A stretch of 64,000 nucleotides of DNA from Casuarina equisetifolia (GCA_028551475.1 CM052354.1:23955258-24019257); one strand, 5' to 3'; shown: positions 47,915 through 61,190, counted from the stretch's first letter. Translations and numbers: made by a program. Notes: a model not told the origin generated them from the letters alone.

Positions 47915-48193
47915 GAACTGATCATAAACCTTTGTTCAGCCCCACGAAGTACGGATATATGGTATGAAGACCAAATGCATGCTGGCGAGCAAAAGACCAA
48001 GAAAAATGGATCACCACCCATGTGTGTGAATGTGAATGTGTGCAAACATGCACATTTGTGTCTAATAGACGTAGATATTTCCCAAAAGTGAAGTGAGGTT
48101 CAACTACCTTACTAGCTTTGCCAAATTCCCAACTGTTAAAGGTGTTGAATATCCATTTATAACAACCTGAATACAAAGGTTTATGATCAGTTC
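47915..48193. mobile_element. MITE-like element with 21-bp perfect terminal inverted repeats
   Basis: 47915-47935 and 48173-48193 are exact reverse complements ('gaactgatcataaacctttg' plus one base). The match extends inward a few bases with a 2-bp gap to 'ttcag'. The enclosed ~279 bp codes for nothing recognisable and includes a TG-rich stretch. A target-site duplication is not evident in the flanks. Small size, perfect termini and no coding capacity fit a non-autonomous DNA transposon or a large hairpin. Confidence 0.65.
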
Positions 48194-48419
48194 ACATTGA
48201 TTTTATAATACCATGAATAAACATTCATTAAACCAAGTGATGTGCACCTAACTTTTGTTGATTATGGTCAAATCCTGTTTACACACCACGTTGACCAACC
48301 AAAAATTATAGAAAATTTCCCGACAAGAGAGAGACTGATGACAATCAAAATGCTTTTACATAGAGGATCAAGAATTCATGTGATCACCTCGTTATTGCAA
48401 GTTTTAATCGCATCTTGTT

Positions 48420-48720
48420 TGTTTAAAGATGAGCTGCCACATTAGAGGCCACTTCAGCATCCCCGACAATGGGGACAGTTATGGCTCTGTACAATTACGG
48501 CTCTGCACCGCCTCACCTACGCCCTTAGCACTAGACATAGCTAGTGCTATAGATGCAGTCGAGCTACACACACAATAGGGATGTGTGACCATTGCTCTAG
48601 CTTTCATTTTCACTCTATTTAACTGAGTTTCATTCATTCATTGTATTTCATCACGGGAAAAATTTCTCCTGAACACTTTTTGTATAATAGTTTGCTTGTT
48701 AATCATATTAATGAGATTCA
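48420..48720 (+). repeat. 5' LTR of decayed Ty1/copia element
   Basis: Starts TG ('tgtttaaagatgag') and ends CA ('gagattca'). It matches 50978-51262 at roughly 90% by eye, with a ~16-bp segment ('tagcactagacatagc' region) absent from the other copy. No primer-binding site follows it; integrase-like coding begins at once, so the leader, gag and protease are deleted. Confidence 0.85.
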
Positions 48721-50964
48721 TCGGTATGTTTTGAAACCACCCAAGATCTCTAACCTTAGGGTTTTTGGATGTCTCTGCTACGCCACCACTGTAGGGCCTA
48801 GAGACAAATTAGCTCCACGAGCAACCCCATGTATTTTCATGGGATATGTCTCTAGTCAGAAGGGTTATAGACTTTATAATTCAGAAACACATTGTTTCTT
48901 TGTTAATAGGGATGTCAAATTCCATGAGGATACTTTTCCTTTCCACACACTAGACCCATATCATAGTCTGCTCCCCTTATCCCTTTGACAGATCACGTTG
49001 TAGAGGATCCTGGATTACATTAATCATCACTGCCAATTGGCAAATGTTCCAGTTCATCCCCCATTACGGGTGAACACATACCTACTCAATCTGAGCCTAC
49101 ACCTCCTTCACATCATACACCTATACCTCCTCCACCATCAGTTAAGCCATATGATTTCTTTTCTGATGAGGATGAACCATAATCCTCACAGCTAACCGAG
49201 TCAGCAGAACCTTCAGCCACTACAATCCTAAGACAATCCATTAGAGTCTCTCGACCACCACTTTAGTCCAATGATTATATGTCCCCTATAATCAATGCTT
49301 TTGAAAGCACGTCATCCGAACCCTTTCAGCTTTCATTTCGTATGATCACCTTTCATCCATCACCCAAGCCTTCATTGCCTCCATTTCACTTGAAACTGAA
49401 CCTACCTATCACCATGAGGTAGTTTGCAATCCTAGATGGCAAGATGCCATGACACAAGAGATCACGGCATTAGAGGCAAACAATACTTGGGACATTGTGG
49501 ATCTTCCCTTCGGAAGGAAAGCTATTGGATGTAAATAGGTTTATAAAATCAAGTACAATGTTGATGGGATAGTGGAGAGATACAAAGCCTGTCTTGTGGC
49601 TAAGGGTTTCATCCAAAAGGAAGGAGTGGACTATCATGATATTTTTGCACCAGTGGTAAAGCATATTACAATTCGATGTGCTCTCACATTGGCGGTTTAG
49701 AACCATTGGAATATCTACCAGATGGACGTTAGCAATGCTTTCCTACAATGGGACTTATATGAAGAGGTGTACATGCGCCCTCCTCATGATAATCCACATG
49801 AACATAGTGGGAAGGTCTGTAAGCTCAAGCAATCTATTTATGGACTTAAGGAAGCTACTCGACAATCGTATGACAAATTTACCACAGCTCTTCTAGCAGC
49901 TGGTTATCAGGACTCCATGCACGACATCTTCCTCTTTGGCAAGAAACGAGATAATCTCATTGTCCTCCTTATGATTTATGTTGATGATATCCTCATTACT
50001 AGCAATGACATTAATGGCATAAAAGAATTAAAGGCACACTTACATTCTTCCTTCTACATCAAGGACTTAGGAGATCTCAAGTTTTTTCTTGGGGTTGAAG
50101 TCTTAAGAGATGAGAAGGGTCTTCACTTAAGCCAGAGGAAATACATCATTGAACTGATAGATGAGATAAGGCTTGGTGGTATAAAACCAACAGACAACCC
50201 CATGGACACAAATTTATCCCTAACCATGGCAAAGCATGATCATGGAGCTCGTGTCTCGCGAGATGATGATCCACTTCTGGAAGATCCTCTTAAGTATCAA
50301 CAACTTATAAGAAAATTGAACCATCTCACGGTCACACGACCAGACATCTCTTATACAGTCCATAATCTAGCTCAGTTCATGAATAAGCCAAAGAAATCCC
50401 ATGGGGAAACAACTATTTGATTAGTAAGATATTTGAAGAGCTGCCCAGGAACATGATTATTCATCCTCTCTTCAAGCGGCTACCAAATGCGAGCCTATTG
50501 TGACTTCGACTATGCCACCTGTAAGGTCAGTTGGAAGTCCTTAACAGGTTTTTGCATCATGCTTGGTGATGCCCTCATTTCTTGGAAAAACAAGAAGCAG
50601 GGGGTAGTCTCTAGATCATCTACAGAGGTTAAATATCGAGCAATGACAATCACATCCTGTGAGATATTATGGTTACTTGGACTTCTTGAAGACATGGGAA
50701 TTAGTTTTCCCCGTCCAATACACTTATTTTGTGACAACAAGGCTGCCATGGAACTCGCAGCCAATCCGATGGTGCACCAACGCACCAAGCATATAGATGT
50801 GGATTGTTACTTCATTCATGAGAAGATATGTTGGCGGATCATCAAAACCGATCATGTTAGGACTAAAGATCAACCAACCAATCTTCTGACCAAGGCCTTA
50901 GGGACAAATTAGCATGCTCACTTCCTTTCCAAGCTAAGTATTATTAATACATACCAACCATTAG

Positions 50965-50975
50965 CTTGAGGGGGC
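50965..50975 (+). other. Polypurine tract of the copia element
   Basis: 'gcttgaggggg' lies two bases before the 3' LTR start at 50978. The form TTGAGGGGG is typical of plant copia elements and fixes the 3' LTR boundary. Confidence 0.8.
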
Positions 50976-50977
50976 CT

Positions 50978-51262
50978 ATTTGAAGATAAGCTACCACATC
51001 AAAGGCCACCTCAGCATCCCCGACAATGGGGACAGTTGCAGCTCTGTACAGTTGCAACTTTGCACCGCCTCACCAGACACAGTTGGTGCTATAAATGTAG
51101 TCAAGCTACACACACAATAGGGACGTGTGACCGCAGCTCTAGCTTTCCTTTTCACTCTATTTAATTGAGTTTCGTTCATTCATTGTATTTCATCACGGGA
51201 ACAATTTCTCCTGAACACTCTTTGTATAATGGTTTGCTTATTAATCATATTAACGAGATTCA
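50978..51262 (+). repeat. 3' LTR of decayed Ty1/copia element
   Basis: Begins 'tatttgaagataagc' (TG changed to TA) and ends 'gagattca'. It includes a TATA-like 'ctataaat' near 51090 and the shared 'cacacaatagggacgtgtga'. Divergence from the 5' LTR implies an old insertion. Confidence 0.85.
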
Positions 51263-51920
51263 CCCATCTGTTTTGAGTTCTTCATCATTTTACACTGTTA
51301 ATTTATGTTTATTATTATTCTTTTGGATGCTAAACTTAAACTGAATTTGTTATTGGATTTAGCTTTTCAGCAAAGCTACTAATCTCAATGCCTCACCTAC
51401 ATTGTTAGATTTGAATTGAAATTGCAGATGGAATCCCTTAATTTTGTTGAGGGAAATGGTGGATTCAGATTAATTTGGTGTATGCCTTTGATAATACGCA
51501 TTTTCATGCTAACGAATTGGAAAAAAATTTCGTTGTGAATAATGTGAAAGCTGCATTGTAATAAGTCTGCACGACATTATTCCTATTTCTATTCACTGGC
51601 TTTGAATTTTTGTGCGACCTGTATATATACTTATGACGCTGCTCTTAGGAAAGCCGTCCTCCGAAAGATTTTATGGATCATGAGAGATGAATCGTTGTCT
51701 TGTGCTGTTACACGAGAAGATGGTAGGATCCCATTTAGTCTCAATAACAAAAACTTTTGAGGTGGGAAAATGTTCTAGTTTTCTAGAAGGGGTTTCCCGC
51801 TGTAACATCGTCAGAAGCAGATCTCTTTTATATGTTTGTCCAATAGTCAAATGTCAGAATGTTCGTTGTCCTGCTTGTTTAACCTACCCAACCACTAATT
51901 TCCTATAAATGGCTTTTCAG
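51263..51920. other. 5' flank of the TRS130 relic
   Basis: The first coding exon expected for TRS130 (starting about 25 residues before 'DLWP') was not found here. No other gene is seen. Confidence 0.5.
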
Positions 51921-52798
51921 TGGAATATGTGAGTGATTTGTGGCCCAGTGTCAAGGATGGGTTCGAGAAGCGGTTGCCATTTAAAAGAGCATGTTTAAAC
52001 AACAAGACTCGTAATCCTGTGTTTGTGGAGAAATTGACTGCTGAGTTCATATTAACCACAGATTCAAGACTTCGAAGCCGGTTCCCACAGGAGCAGTCAT
52101 TATTTTGGTTTCGGGAGCCATATGCAACTGTGGTTCTTGTTACCTATGAGGTACTTGCTGTTTCATGGACCTTATAATTGTACTACTGGCTATAGTATGG
52201 CTGTAAAAGTTATTAGTAGTTAGATGTGGGCATAACGTTATTACTCCTAAGACATAGCCACTGTTTCCTAAGGCAAGGAACTGTAGAAGCTACTGATTCA
52301 AGTGCATACGCGGGGGCTATTCCATAACTGCTTAGATTTAAACTTGGGTGTCTTTAGATTTGCATTAGTTAGTCAAACCAAACTCACGATTTTATGTAAC
52401 CTTATTGATGCCTAGTGGTGCTTTGCCATGATTATGAACTATTCTGGACCTTTTAGTTTTCCATCAAATAACCATTATTGGTTCAGACATGTTACCAGAA
52501 AATTCCTTTGGTCTCTGCAATTCCTTAAGAGTTGGTTGCCTCATGTTCAAATAATGGTTCTCTATTGGCTGCCTTTTATGAAATAGGGAACAGTTGACTT
52601 AGATATTTTTTCCAGGATTTTTGGAAAATAAATCTCCACATGCTTAATTTATGCATAGTGACTAGTGGAGTTAACCAATGTAATATCTTTGTGTAAATTA
52701 TTGTGTCTTTTGTGTGCTTGTGCATCACTTAGGATGAAGTCAGACATGATAACCGCACATCACTTGGGCATTTTACTGTCTTTTCTTGGCCCATCAAA

Positions 52799-52816
52799 TT
52801 TTTTTTTTTTTTTTTT
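52799..52816. repeat. Poly-T tract
   Basis: About 18 consecutive T in an intron of the TRS130 relic. Simple repeat. Confidence 0.85.
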
Positions 52817-55800
52817 CTTGCGACTTGAACTCTTTTGGCCTTCCTTAAGGTTTTGCCTTTCATATTCACTCACTCATAATTCTGTGTTTATTCAAGGCAT
52901 TAGTATTGTGTACTTTGTTTCTTATACATAATTAAACCTATATCAGAACTTACCTGTGGCTGTAAACCTACAAATCCAGATATGGACATCTAGATCTGAT
53001 TTGAGGAGATAGACATTATTATTGTTGCTCAGACCTGGGTTTGAACATAAGGAGTTTGTGCATACAGAAAGTACCACGAGGTTTTAAAATCTTTTGGCAT
53101 TAGACGGTTGGATTGTGGTTTCTTTTTCTTTTTATCTTTTTCCTTATTGTATTTTCTGCTAATACATTTCTTACATTCTACTCTCATTTTTCTGCTAGGA
53201 TCTTGATGAGTTCAAGACCATCCTTAAACCTCGCCTGAAATTGATTGTCCAAAATGATGAGCGAGAGTGATTTATTGTATTTGCGTCAAAAGCGCATCCA
53301 AATAATGATCAGGCCACAAAAGCAGCAAAAAAAGTACATGCCAAACTTGAAGTTGAAATTAGCACCAAAAAGAGAGAAAGTTACGCTTGCAGCTCTTTTG
53401 ATATATTTGTATTTTGTGTAATAGGTTAAGAGCAATTGACCGGTACATAAATACTGTTTGGCCTTTTCTCAAATGGTCAAGGGTACCCATGATACCTCGC
53501 CAAAATGTATGTTGGGATTTTTTCATTTTCATAAATTGCTTTTGTAGAAGAGTTTCTTCTGTACTTCAAAATGGAATTATATGTTTTACTAACTGTTATG
53601 TTAAGTTCGCTTTCACTGTTCACAAATTAATAGTATGAAGTCCAAATGTTTTAGGTGTAACACATGGACTTAAAAATAACGGTATAATGTTAAGTTATAG
53701 GTTTTCATCAGACTTTGTTGAATATATTGTGTTGAGTGTTGGTGGTATTTGACCAAGAGAATTTGAGGTTAAAAGCATTCCATTGACTACCAAAGCAGCA
53801 TTGTTTCATAATTATATTGGGTTCTTTTTCTTGTGTGGTTAAAAAGACGTAAATGCAAGTGAAAATGGTTTTGGCATGGTGCAGGTTGTGTTATAAAAGC
53901 TCTTTAACTTGTTTTCTAGGGTTACTAACATATCCTTTGTTCAGGTGTTGTAAATTAGATATGCACTGTCCTGAAGCAAATTTTTGGGAAGATCTGGAAT
54001 CTAAGATTATGGAGTCCATCAGGAATACATTGGATAGGCGAGTTCAGTTTTATGAGGACAAGTTCTGCAAACTCAGTGAACAACGCTTCATGCCAGTCTG
54101 GAATTTCTGTAACTTTTTTATCTTGAAGGTTGTTCCCCTTTCGAAATTTTCAAGTTGAAAAAATCTGACGAAGGGTGGTTTGGCTGCAAGGAGGAGTATT
54201 TTGATTGTTAAAAAACATTGCTGACTTTCATGTTTTACCTTTTCTTTTCAAGTATACGGTTATGTCCTAAAGAGCATATTCTTTCAAGTTTCATCCTCTA
54301 CATATGTATTGAGTGGGAACAGCTCCCCCCCTTAGGACAGATGTAGAGGCAAAAGTCTTAGAAATCCTTCATATCCCTATGTGCCACATAACACAGTTGT
54401 ACAGCTGGTTTTCTTCTGCTTACTCTCGGACTTTCTGACTTCTAACATCTTTTCATCTCAGGAAAGCTTGGCATTTATGTTTGAGATGGCTCATCTTTAT
54501 GAAGATGCATAGAACTTTGTTATTTGGGAACAGGTGAGCCCTTATAATCCCTAATACCGTGAAGATATAATTTCTGACACTGCTATCAGCTATCGGATGA
54601 AAGTAGGGATACTATATAAATGACAAGGGAACTGTTCCTATTTTTAAAATAAAATATATAAAAAAAAAAGTAGGGCTCTGATATATACACACATGATGTT
54701 CTCACATTCAAATGTATCCAGCCATCTGACTTACCTCTTTTCTGTGTAGAAGGTTTCTTAGTACCTAGTGCATTAATATTCTGGCACATAAGTGTGCTGG
54801 CAGTAGGCAGTAGAACACGGGTTTAATTTATTTAGTATATGGTAAGAGAGGAGTCCATGCTAAAGCTAGAATGATCATATTGCTTCGCTTCACATATGTA
54901 CATCTTGAATCAAAGATTTCATTTGTCATGTTAATATATTAGAGTATTGAGACTCAAAACGAGGTGTTAGATGGAGCTCAAGTGGTTTAGATAAGGCATC
55001 ACGAATTATTGGTCTTGATAATGCTCTCTGTCTCTCTCTTGCCCACTTGTTCTAAACTCTAGTTCATTACGTTAGGATCTCAACTTTTTAGTAGATATGG
55101 AGGGAGACCATTTTAAGGCACTTTCTTGTTTCACTGCTTCCCTTGCATGTTTTGCTGATCACATTGGAGCAATAATTCATGGGATCATTCTTGCATGAAG
55201 CCAGTCTTTATCCTAAATTATAATCCTGTTTCATTTTGCTGTGTCAATTTTCACCATATGAGTTTTGGAACGGAATGTTATTGGTGATTGTGCAATTACT
55301 AGTTGGTGAAATAAATTTTTTTTGAAGTGTTTTGGCGTAATGAGTCATACAAAACTTATCCCTGTATCCTATTTGTGTCAAAAATCCTTATTACTGATCT
55401 AATTTAAAGGATTAAAACTAACTTTGATTATGCAGTTAATATGACTGTGAAACACAAAGACTTTGGAGGGGTAGATCATGGTGATGATCAAGCAGCATTG
55501 CCCAATCCTGGAAAGAAACCATTAGCACAGATTGTTCAAGATGACTCATTTAGGGAGTTCGAATTCAGACAGTATATGTTTCCCTGTCAATCAAAGGTTT
55601 GTGGAACTGAGAATTTCTTATGATCGTAAATATTTGATACAAAGTAGATCAAATTACACAATGATACCATTGCGGAGTTGTCATTCTTTTAGCTTCCCAA
55701 CATCGCACATCTTATTTTGCATGTACTAATTCTGCTAACTGTCAAATGTCCTGCTTCATTGGTTGTTGGAATCCGTTAGTTTACTGGATTAGGTGTTTTC

Positions 55801-55926
55801 GTAGTGTTGTAGCAACAAGTAATACGGTTCAGTTTGCTTCAAACTTCTCTGATGAAGACGCCCTGCTTGTAGTTTCTGAGCAAATGTTCACTATGTAGTT
55901 GATACTTTTGGAAGATCAATTTGATT

Positions 55927-55950
55927 CTCTCTCACTCTCTCACTCTCTCA
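55927..55950. repeat. (CTCTCTCA)n simple repeat
   Basis: Three near-perfect octamer units in a TRS130-relic intron. Confidence 0.85.
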
Positions 55951-58900
55951 CATACACACCACGTGCACCATGCAAAGATACACAGTGTAAGATGGTTGAA
56001 TCATTTGAGAAAAACGTGTTTCTTTCTATCAGAAATGCAAGTATCTTTTTAAGTGGCCTTACAGGAATACTTTAGGACACGTACATATTCATTGGGTGTC
56101 TCAGGGTGTAGTCGAGGTAGCTGTAGCAATTGCAATTCCTTGCAGTTCAGTTCTTGAGAACCTGTTACTGTCTAAATATATTGTAAAGATATCTTAAATT
56201 ATCTTAAGGAAATATTTTAGAAAACTGTGAACTTCTAATTTCAATGGAATTTCCTCATTTCATATTTGATGGATGATATTCAAAGAATCTGCACATGCAG
56301 TATTTGCATGTTGACCAGCATGTATGTGTCCATTATGGTTGAAATACATCATTTTATGGTTTTTGCTATTGCATAAATTGAGTTAAGTTTTCTGAACTTT
56401 TAGTTTCCAATAGTGCTTCTTTATGGAAGCGGCTAGCCATTTCTAATCTTTTTTTAGTGTAGTTTTGAGTTGCTTTGGGAAGCAAAAGTCACTTTCCTTT
56501 TGATTCCCTAGGAGGAGCACTATGTTTCCAAGTTTCCAATCGATTAAAAGCTTCATGCTTGCTTTTATTTCTTATTTAATTTTTTATTTTTAGGGAAAAA
56601 CTAGTCAGCATATATAGGGGCTTTTTTGCTTGCTGAAGTTATAAATGGGTACTGCATCTCAGTGGCATATTTCAATATGCAGCTTCTGTTCAAGCTGAAT
56701 CGCCCCTTTGAGGTTGCTTCAAGGGGTTATTCATTCATGATAAGCTTCTCAAAGGCCCTGGCACTCCATGAGGTACTTGATAATCTTTGTTTCATGTATT
56801 TGCTTAATGTGCCAATGTTGTTTTGCTCATTAATTTGAAGAGTATTTACTGTTTCTGATTTTTTCTCCTTTTTCTGTTTCCTTTTATCTTGGAGTTATTC
56901 CCAGAGTATTTTACCCTTTTGTATGCGTGAAGTTTGGGTAATAACTGCCTGCTTGGATTTGATTAATGCAACTGTTTCGCATTATAACAATGGACTTCTA
57001 GCGCCTGATACAGAGAAGGAGTTCTTCTGCCTTGAGGGAGATCTTTATTCGCTTTGCAGGGTTAAGGCAGGCTTTAGTTAGTAATTAACTACATGCATTT
57101 CTTCTTTGATGATCTATTTGGAAATGTAACATTAGTCTGAGTAGTCCATACAAGTGACACATATCCATCACCTAAGTATGTGTTTAAATCATAAACGATG
57201 TTGACAATTGTCTGAGTGCCTTGATCCGGTGCTCTGCACCATCTTTTGAGGTTGTCCAAAATTTCTGTTGTCTCTGATTATGCTAACATTTGTCTGACTG
57301 TATTGATGTGGTGTCCCACACCTTTTTTTGAGGTTGTCTACAGTTTCTACAAAATGGTTTATCTTTTTGCTATTTCTAGCATGCCAAAAACTTTTACTGA
57401 ATGAGTGTATCTATGATTTTTTTGGCAGTTCATGAGGCTTGCGTATTTAATTGGATATGGAATTGAGATAGAAAGAAGTCCTGTCAACATGTACATATTT
57501 AAGTTGAAAGGCCAAGTTCACTTTTGGCATTCTTTAAAATCATTTTGTTCATAATACTTTTCTAAGAGCCAGTTGAGACATGTTATTCTCCAATTTAGGC
57601 AAAAGTTTATTTGATGTCCATAATCTTCTTCTCTTTAGGAAAAGAAATGTCTGGAATCTTACTGTTAGCTTTATCCTTTTGCTTTTGTGCAGTGCTTCAC
57701 TCAGCATGCTATCTTGGCCCAAGCCTGCAGTTTGGCCTTTAGCTCCACCTGAGGCTTCATCTGAGGTTTTCGTGAAAGAAAAGGTAAATTTATGGCATAT
57801 GGAGGACAAAAAGGAAAAGAGGATCTAATATGGAACAATATCACTTGAAAATAATTGATATCGTGCCTTTTGTATTCTCATCTTTTTGAGAAAGGTGTCT
57901 GGTTGCAGATTATAGGCCAGGGTAGTGAAGATGATGCATTTCATTCAAATTTGTCAAAACATAATTAATTTACGCTACCAAGGTGCACCAACTGGTAGCC
58001 AATAGTTTCATACTCTGGGATGTAATTTTTAGATACCAAAATAATTGGTGCCCTTGTCAATTTAAATTATATCAGTAGCCTTGTTATTTAAATATCTATT
58101 TTATTCAACTATTGCCAATTAACTTGATTATAAGAAGTAAACCTTGGATGAGAAACTGAGGGTTTACTTAGGATCATTTCTGTGAGTGAAAAAATCTTTT
58201 CCATCCATGACTGAACTTAGATTACATTGTTCAGCTGGTCAATTTTCTTGTAAGTTGTATCATTTCAAAGAGCTTGTTATAGTGGTCCTTGTAATAAATG
58301 GATTCTCATATGAGACACTTGATACGCCAACTGCAGAATTTCTTGAGAAAATGTGCTGATGGTTATTTTTGCTGAGGACTCATTTTTACTTCAAAAAAAC
58401 TATGACTTGGTTTACTTTGTGCAGATGGTTCTCCAAGAAACTACCAGACTCAAACATTTTGGTATTCAGATGATTCTTTTTGCGTGAGGCTAATCGACGA
58501 AGAGCTTCTCTTTCTGCTGGAAATATGATTGAAATGTTAGAAGACCTTGCAGTTTCCAGTGATGGGTTTTGAAAATGATGCATTATTTTTATGTAAACTC
58601 ATGTTGGATATTTCTGAATATTGATTTTTATTTTTGTTACAACTGTTCACAGATCAGGTTCAGATGCATCCAAAAAGTTGTCCCCATCACAAAAACCCCG
58701 TCTAAGTTCCATGTTGCGAACTAACTCTTCTCCTGGAAACTTTGAGAGTGCAATTGATCAACCAATGAGACTTGCTGAGATATACGTTGCTGCTAAGCAT
58801 GCTTTGCAGCAGGCAATTTCCAATCCTGATTTGTGGAAATCTTTATCATCGTCAGAGGAGTTTGAGGTACACTTACACTTAGACATGGACACAGCATCCT

Positions 58901-61190
58901 GTAAAAGTTTCTTGCCTTAAGGAAATCTCTTTCAATTTCTCACGCTGTAAATAGACCTCTTTACTTCATCAAATCACAGTCCCTTACAATATGAAAGCTG
59001 CTTCTAAATGATCTTTGAATAAACGGTTTCTACTTTAAAAGTGGTCTCACTCCGAGAAACTTGAGTCTAAATTAGGCTTTCACATCTTATTTTTCAGTAT
59101 TTTTTCTTATAATTCTTTTTCATTTCCTTATTAGTTGATGCACTTATATTCTTCCAAATTCTAAATTTGGTGGTGGCAGCAAAAATATCTGGAACTAACT
59201 AAAGGCGCTGCTGACGATTACCATCGCTCCTGGGGGAAAAGACATGGTGTTGTCCTTGACGGTGAAATAGCGTCTGCTTCAAACATGGGAATATTGATCT
59301 TGCTGCGAAGTCATATGAGAAGGTTTGTGCCTTGTACGCTGGTGAAGGATGGCAAGATTTATTGCAGAAGTGCTTCCGAATTTAGCTGAGTGTCAGAAGA
59401 TACTAAATGATCAAGCTGGCTACCTATCATCTTGTGTGAGACTGCTTTCACTAGATAAAGCCTTATTTTCAACCAAGGAACGCAAGCATTTCAATCTGAA
59501 ATTGTTCGCCTAGCACACAGTGAAATGAAGCACCCTGTACCCCTAGATTTATCTTCTTTAATTACATTTTCTGGCAATCCTGGGCCTCCGTTGGAGCTAT
59601 GTGATGGGGATCCAGGTACTCTATCTGTGACACTATGGAGTGGCTTTCCTGATGACATTACTCTTGAATCGCTCAGACTCACATTGATGGCTACATATAA
59701 TGGTGATGAGGGTGTAAAGGTGTGCCTTTTTAGCTATAATATTATGCATCTTCATTATGGTTGGAGTATTTTACAGATGAATTCCTAATAACAATTATTT
59801 CATCTGTTATTTCAGGCATTAAAAGCCTCTTCTGCTATTGTTCTAAAGCCTGGCCGGAATACAATTACATTGGATTTACCCCCCCAGAGACCAGGTTCTT
59901 ATGTCTTGGGAGTTCTTACTGGGCAAATAGGGCATTTGATGTTTAGATCTCAAAGTCTCATGAATCACTCATCTTGCACTATGAATCACTCATAGGTTCA
60001 TCTGTCTTGCTAATAAATGAACCTCAGTGGGTTGGTATCATAGTGCGGCCCTTGAACTACTCCCTCCAAGGCGCTGTGCTGCATATAGATACTGGTCCAG
60101 GTCTAAAGATTGAAGAGACACATGTCGTTGAGATGCAGCGTTATACTGAAGTGCCCGAGAGTGCTGGTGACATTATAAAGTCTGATGCGGCTCAGAAAGA
60201 TGGTTCTCTAACTGTTTATAAAGATTTTCAGCAGCTGAGACTCGATGACTGAAGGATCCAGTTTCCAGGTTGGGCAAATACTGTGACTTCTATTCTGTGG
60301 ATTCCAATTCGTGCTGTTAGTGATGGGCTTGCCAGAGGATCATCTTCAGGTTAAGATTATGATGCATAAATTTGGCAGTTTCTATATCTATTATACGTGT
60401 CATATGTGTATACTTTTTTGATTCATCCAACTGCCAGCTTCCATCATATCACAAGTTGTTTGCCATGGACAGTTTCCCCCCAGAGACTGTTGTGGATGGA
60501 ATGAGGACAATAGCTTTGAAGCTTGAATTTGGAGTATCCCATAACCAGACATTTGAAAGGCATTCTTACTATCTATCATTCTTTGAGTTTAAATTTCCAA
60601 ATTCTGCATTCCTGCTTTTTTTCTTCAACTCTCTGATATATTTGTTTTTTATGCATTTGTCTGAATAATAATTCTGCCTGATATGCAGGACCCTAGCAGT
60701 CCACTTTACTGACCCTTTCCACGTGGGCACACGCATTGCAATAAATGCAACGATGGAACTTTGCTTCTGCAGGTAACTTGTCTTTTAGTTTCTGAAAGTA
60801 TACTTCTTTATGTATATTTTGATTTCAAAGAACTGGTGCCATATTTGAATGAACCAAAAATTTGCTCCTTCCCACCTGTAACTAGAATGACTCACATCAC
60901 TAAATGGAAGATATTTGAGCTTGCTGTCTTTCAATAATACTATGGCATTCTCTTGTCATGTTAAATCCATTTTTCTGTGCATCTACGTTGGTAATTGTTC
61001 CTTCTAGGTGATACTACAATCAGAAGTGAAGGCCACATTAACAATCTATGATGCTTGGCTTGATCTTCAAGATGGATTTGTTCATACTAGAAAAGATGAT
61101 GGGAGACCAACTTCAGGCTTCACGCCCTCATAATTTATCCGCACTCCAGAGCAGGAATCTTGTTCAGTATATGCTTGAGGATGCCAAGTG

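Larger units (their letters stand above)
48420..51262 (+). mobile_element. Ty1/copia retrotransposon, internally deleted and inactive
   Basis: Two ~285-300-bp LTRs flank 2.26 kb of broken pol. The order is: end of integrase ('[13 protein letters not shown]', ~48758), a Pro/Ser-rich linker, reverse transcriptase ('QMDVSNAFL' at ~49720 and the catalytic 'YVDDIL' at ~49978), then RNase H ('AYCDFDYA' ~50493, 'LFCDNKAA' ~50728). Stops interrupt the frame at about 48987, 49180, 49264, 49537, 49698 and 50418. A polypurine tract lies just before the 3' LTR. Gag, protease and the catalytic half of integrase are missing. It sits between the RH36 and TRS130 relics. No clear target-site duplication ('ttgtt' left, 'cccat' right). 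Confidence 0.92.
51921..61190 (+). pseudogene. TRAPPII subunit TRS130/TRAPPC10 pseudogene
   Basis: TRS130 is a ~1260-residue subunit of the TRAPPII vesicle-tethering complex at the trans-Golgi, needed for cell-plate formation. Exon-like blocks in order: 51921-52150 ('VSDLWPSVKDGFEKRL'), 53199-53379, 53945-54128, 54462-54533, 55436-55596, 56683-56772, 56905-57066, 57429-57490, 57693-57783, 58425-~58560, 58653-58866, 59180-59719, 59816-60349, ~60437-60559, 60689-60772, 61008-~61190. Lesions include TGA at 53268-53270 for a Trp, a deletion giving TAG at ~54512, a deletion after 'KHFGIQ' (~58480), several single-base frameshifts at 59260-59500, a ~30-codon loss at ~59955, TGA at ~60250, and loss of the first exon and last ~170 codons. 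Introns are kept. It cannot encode a working subunit. Confidence 0.92.

Noticed and set aside
48411-51269. Possible 5-bp target-site duplication 'catct' (48411-48415 and 51265-51269) around the copia element
   Set aside because: It does not abut the LTR ends fixed by the TG start, CA end and polypurine tract.
33918-61190. Treating SPIKE1, RH36 and TRS130 as live genes with sequencing errors
   Set aside because: Missing ends, multi-codon deletions, motif losses and several independent stops cannot all be base-calling errors, although single-base lesions might be.
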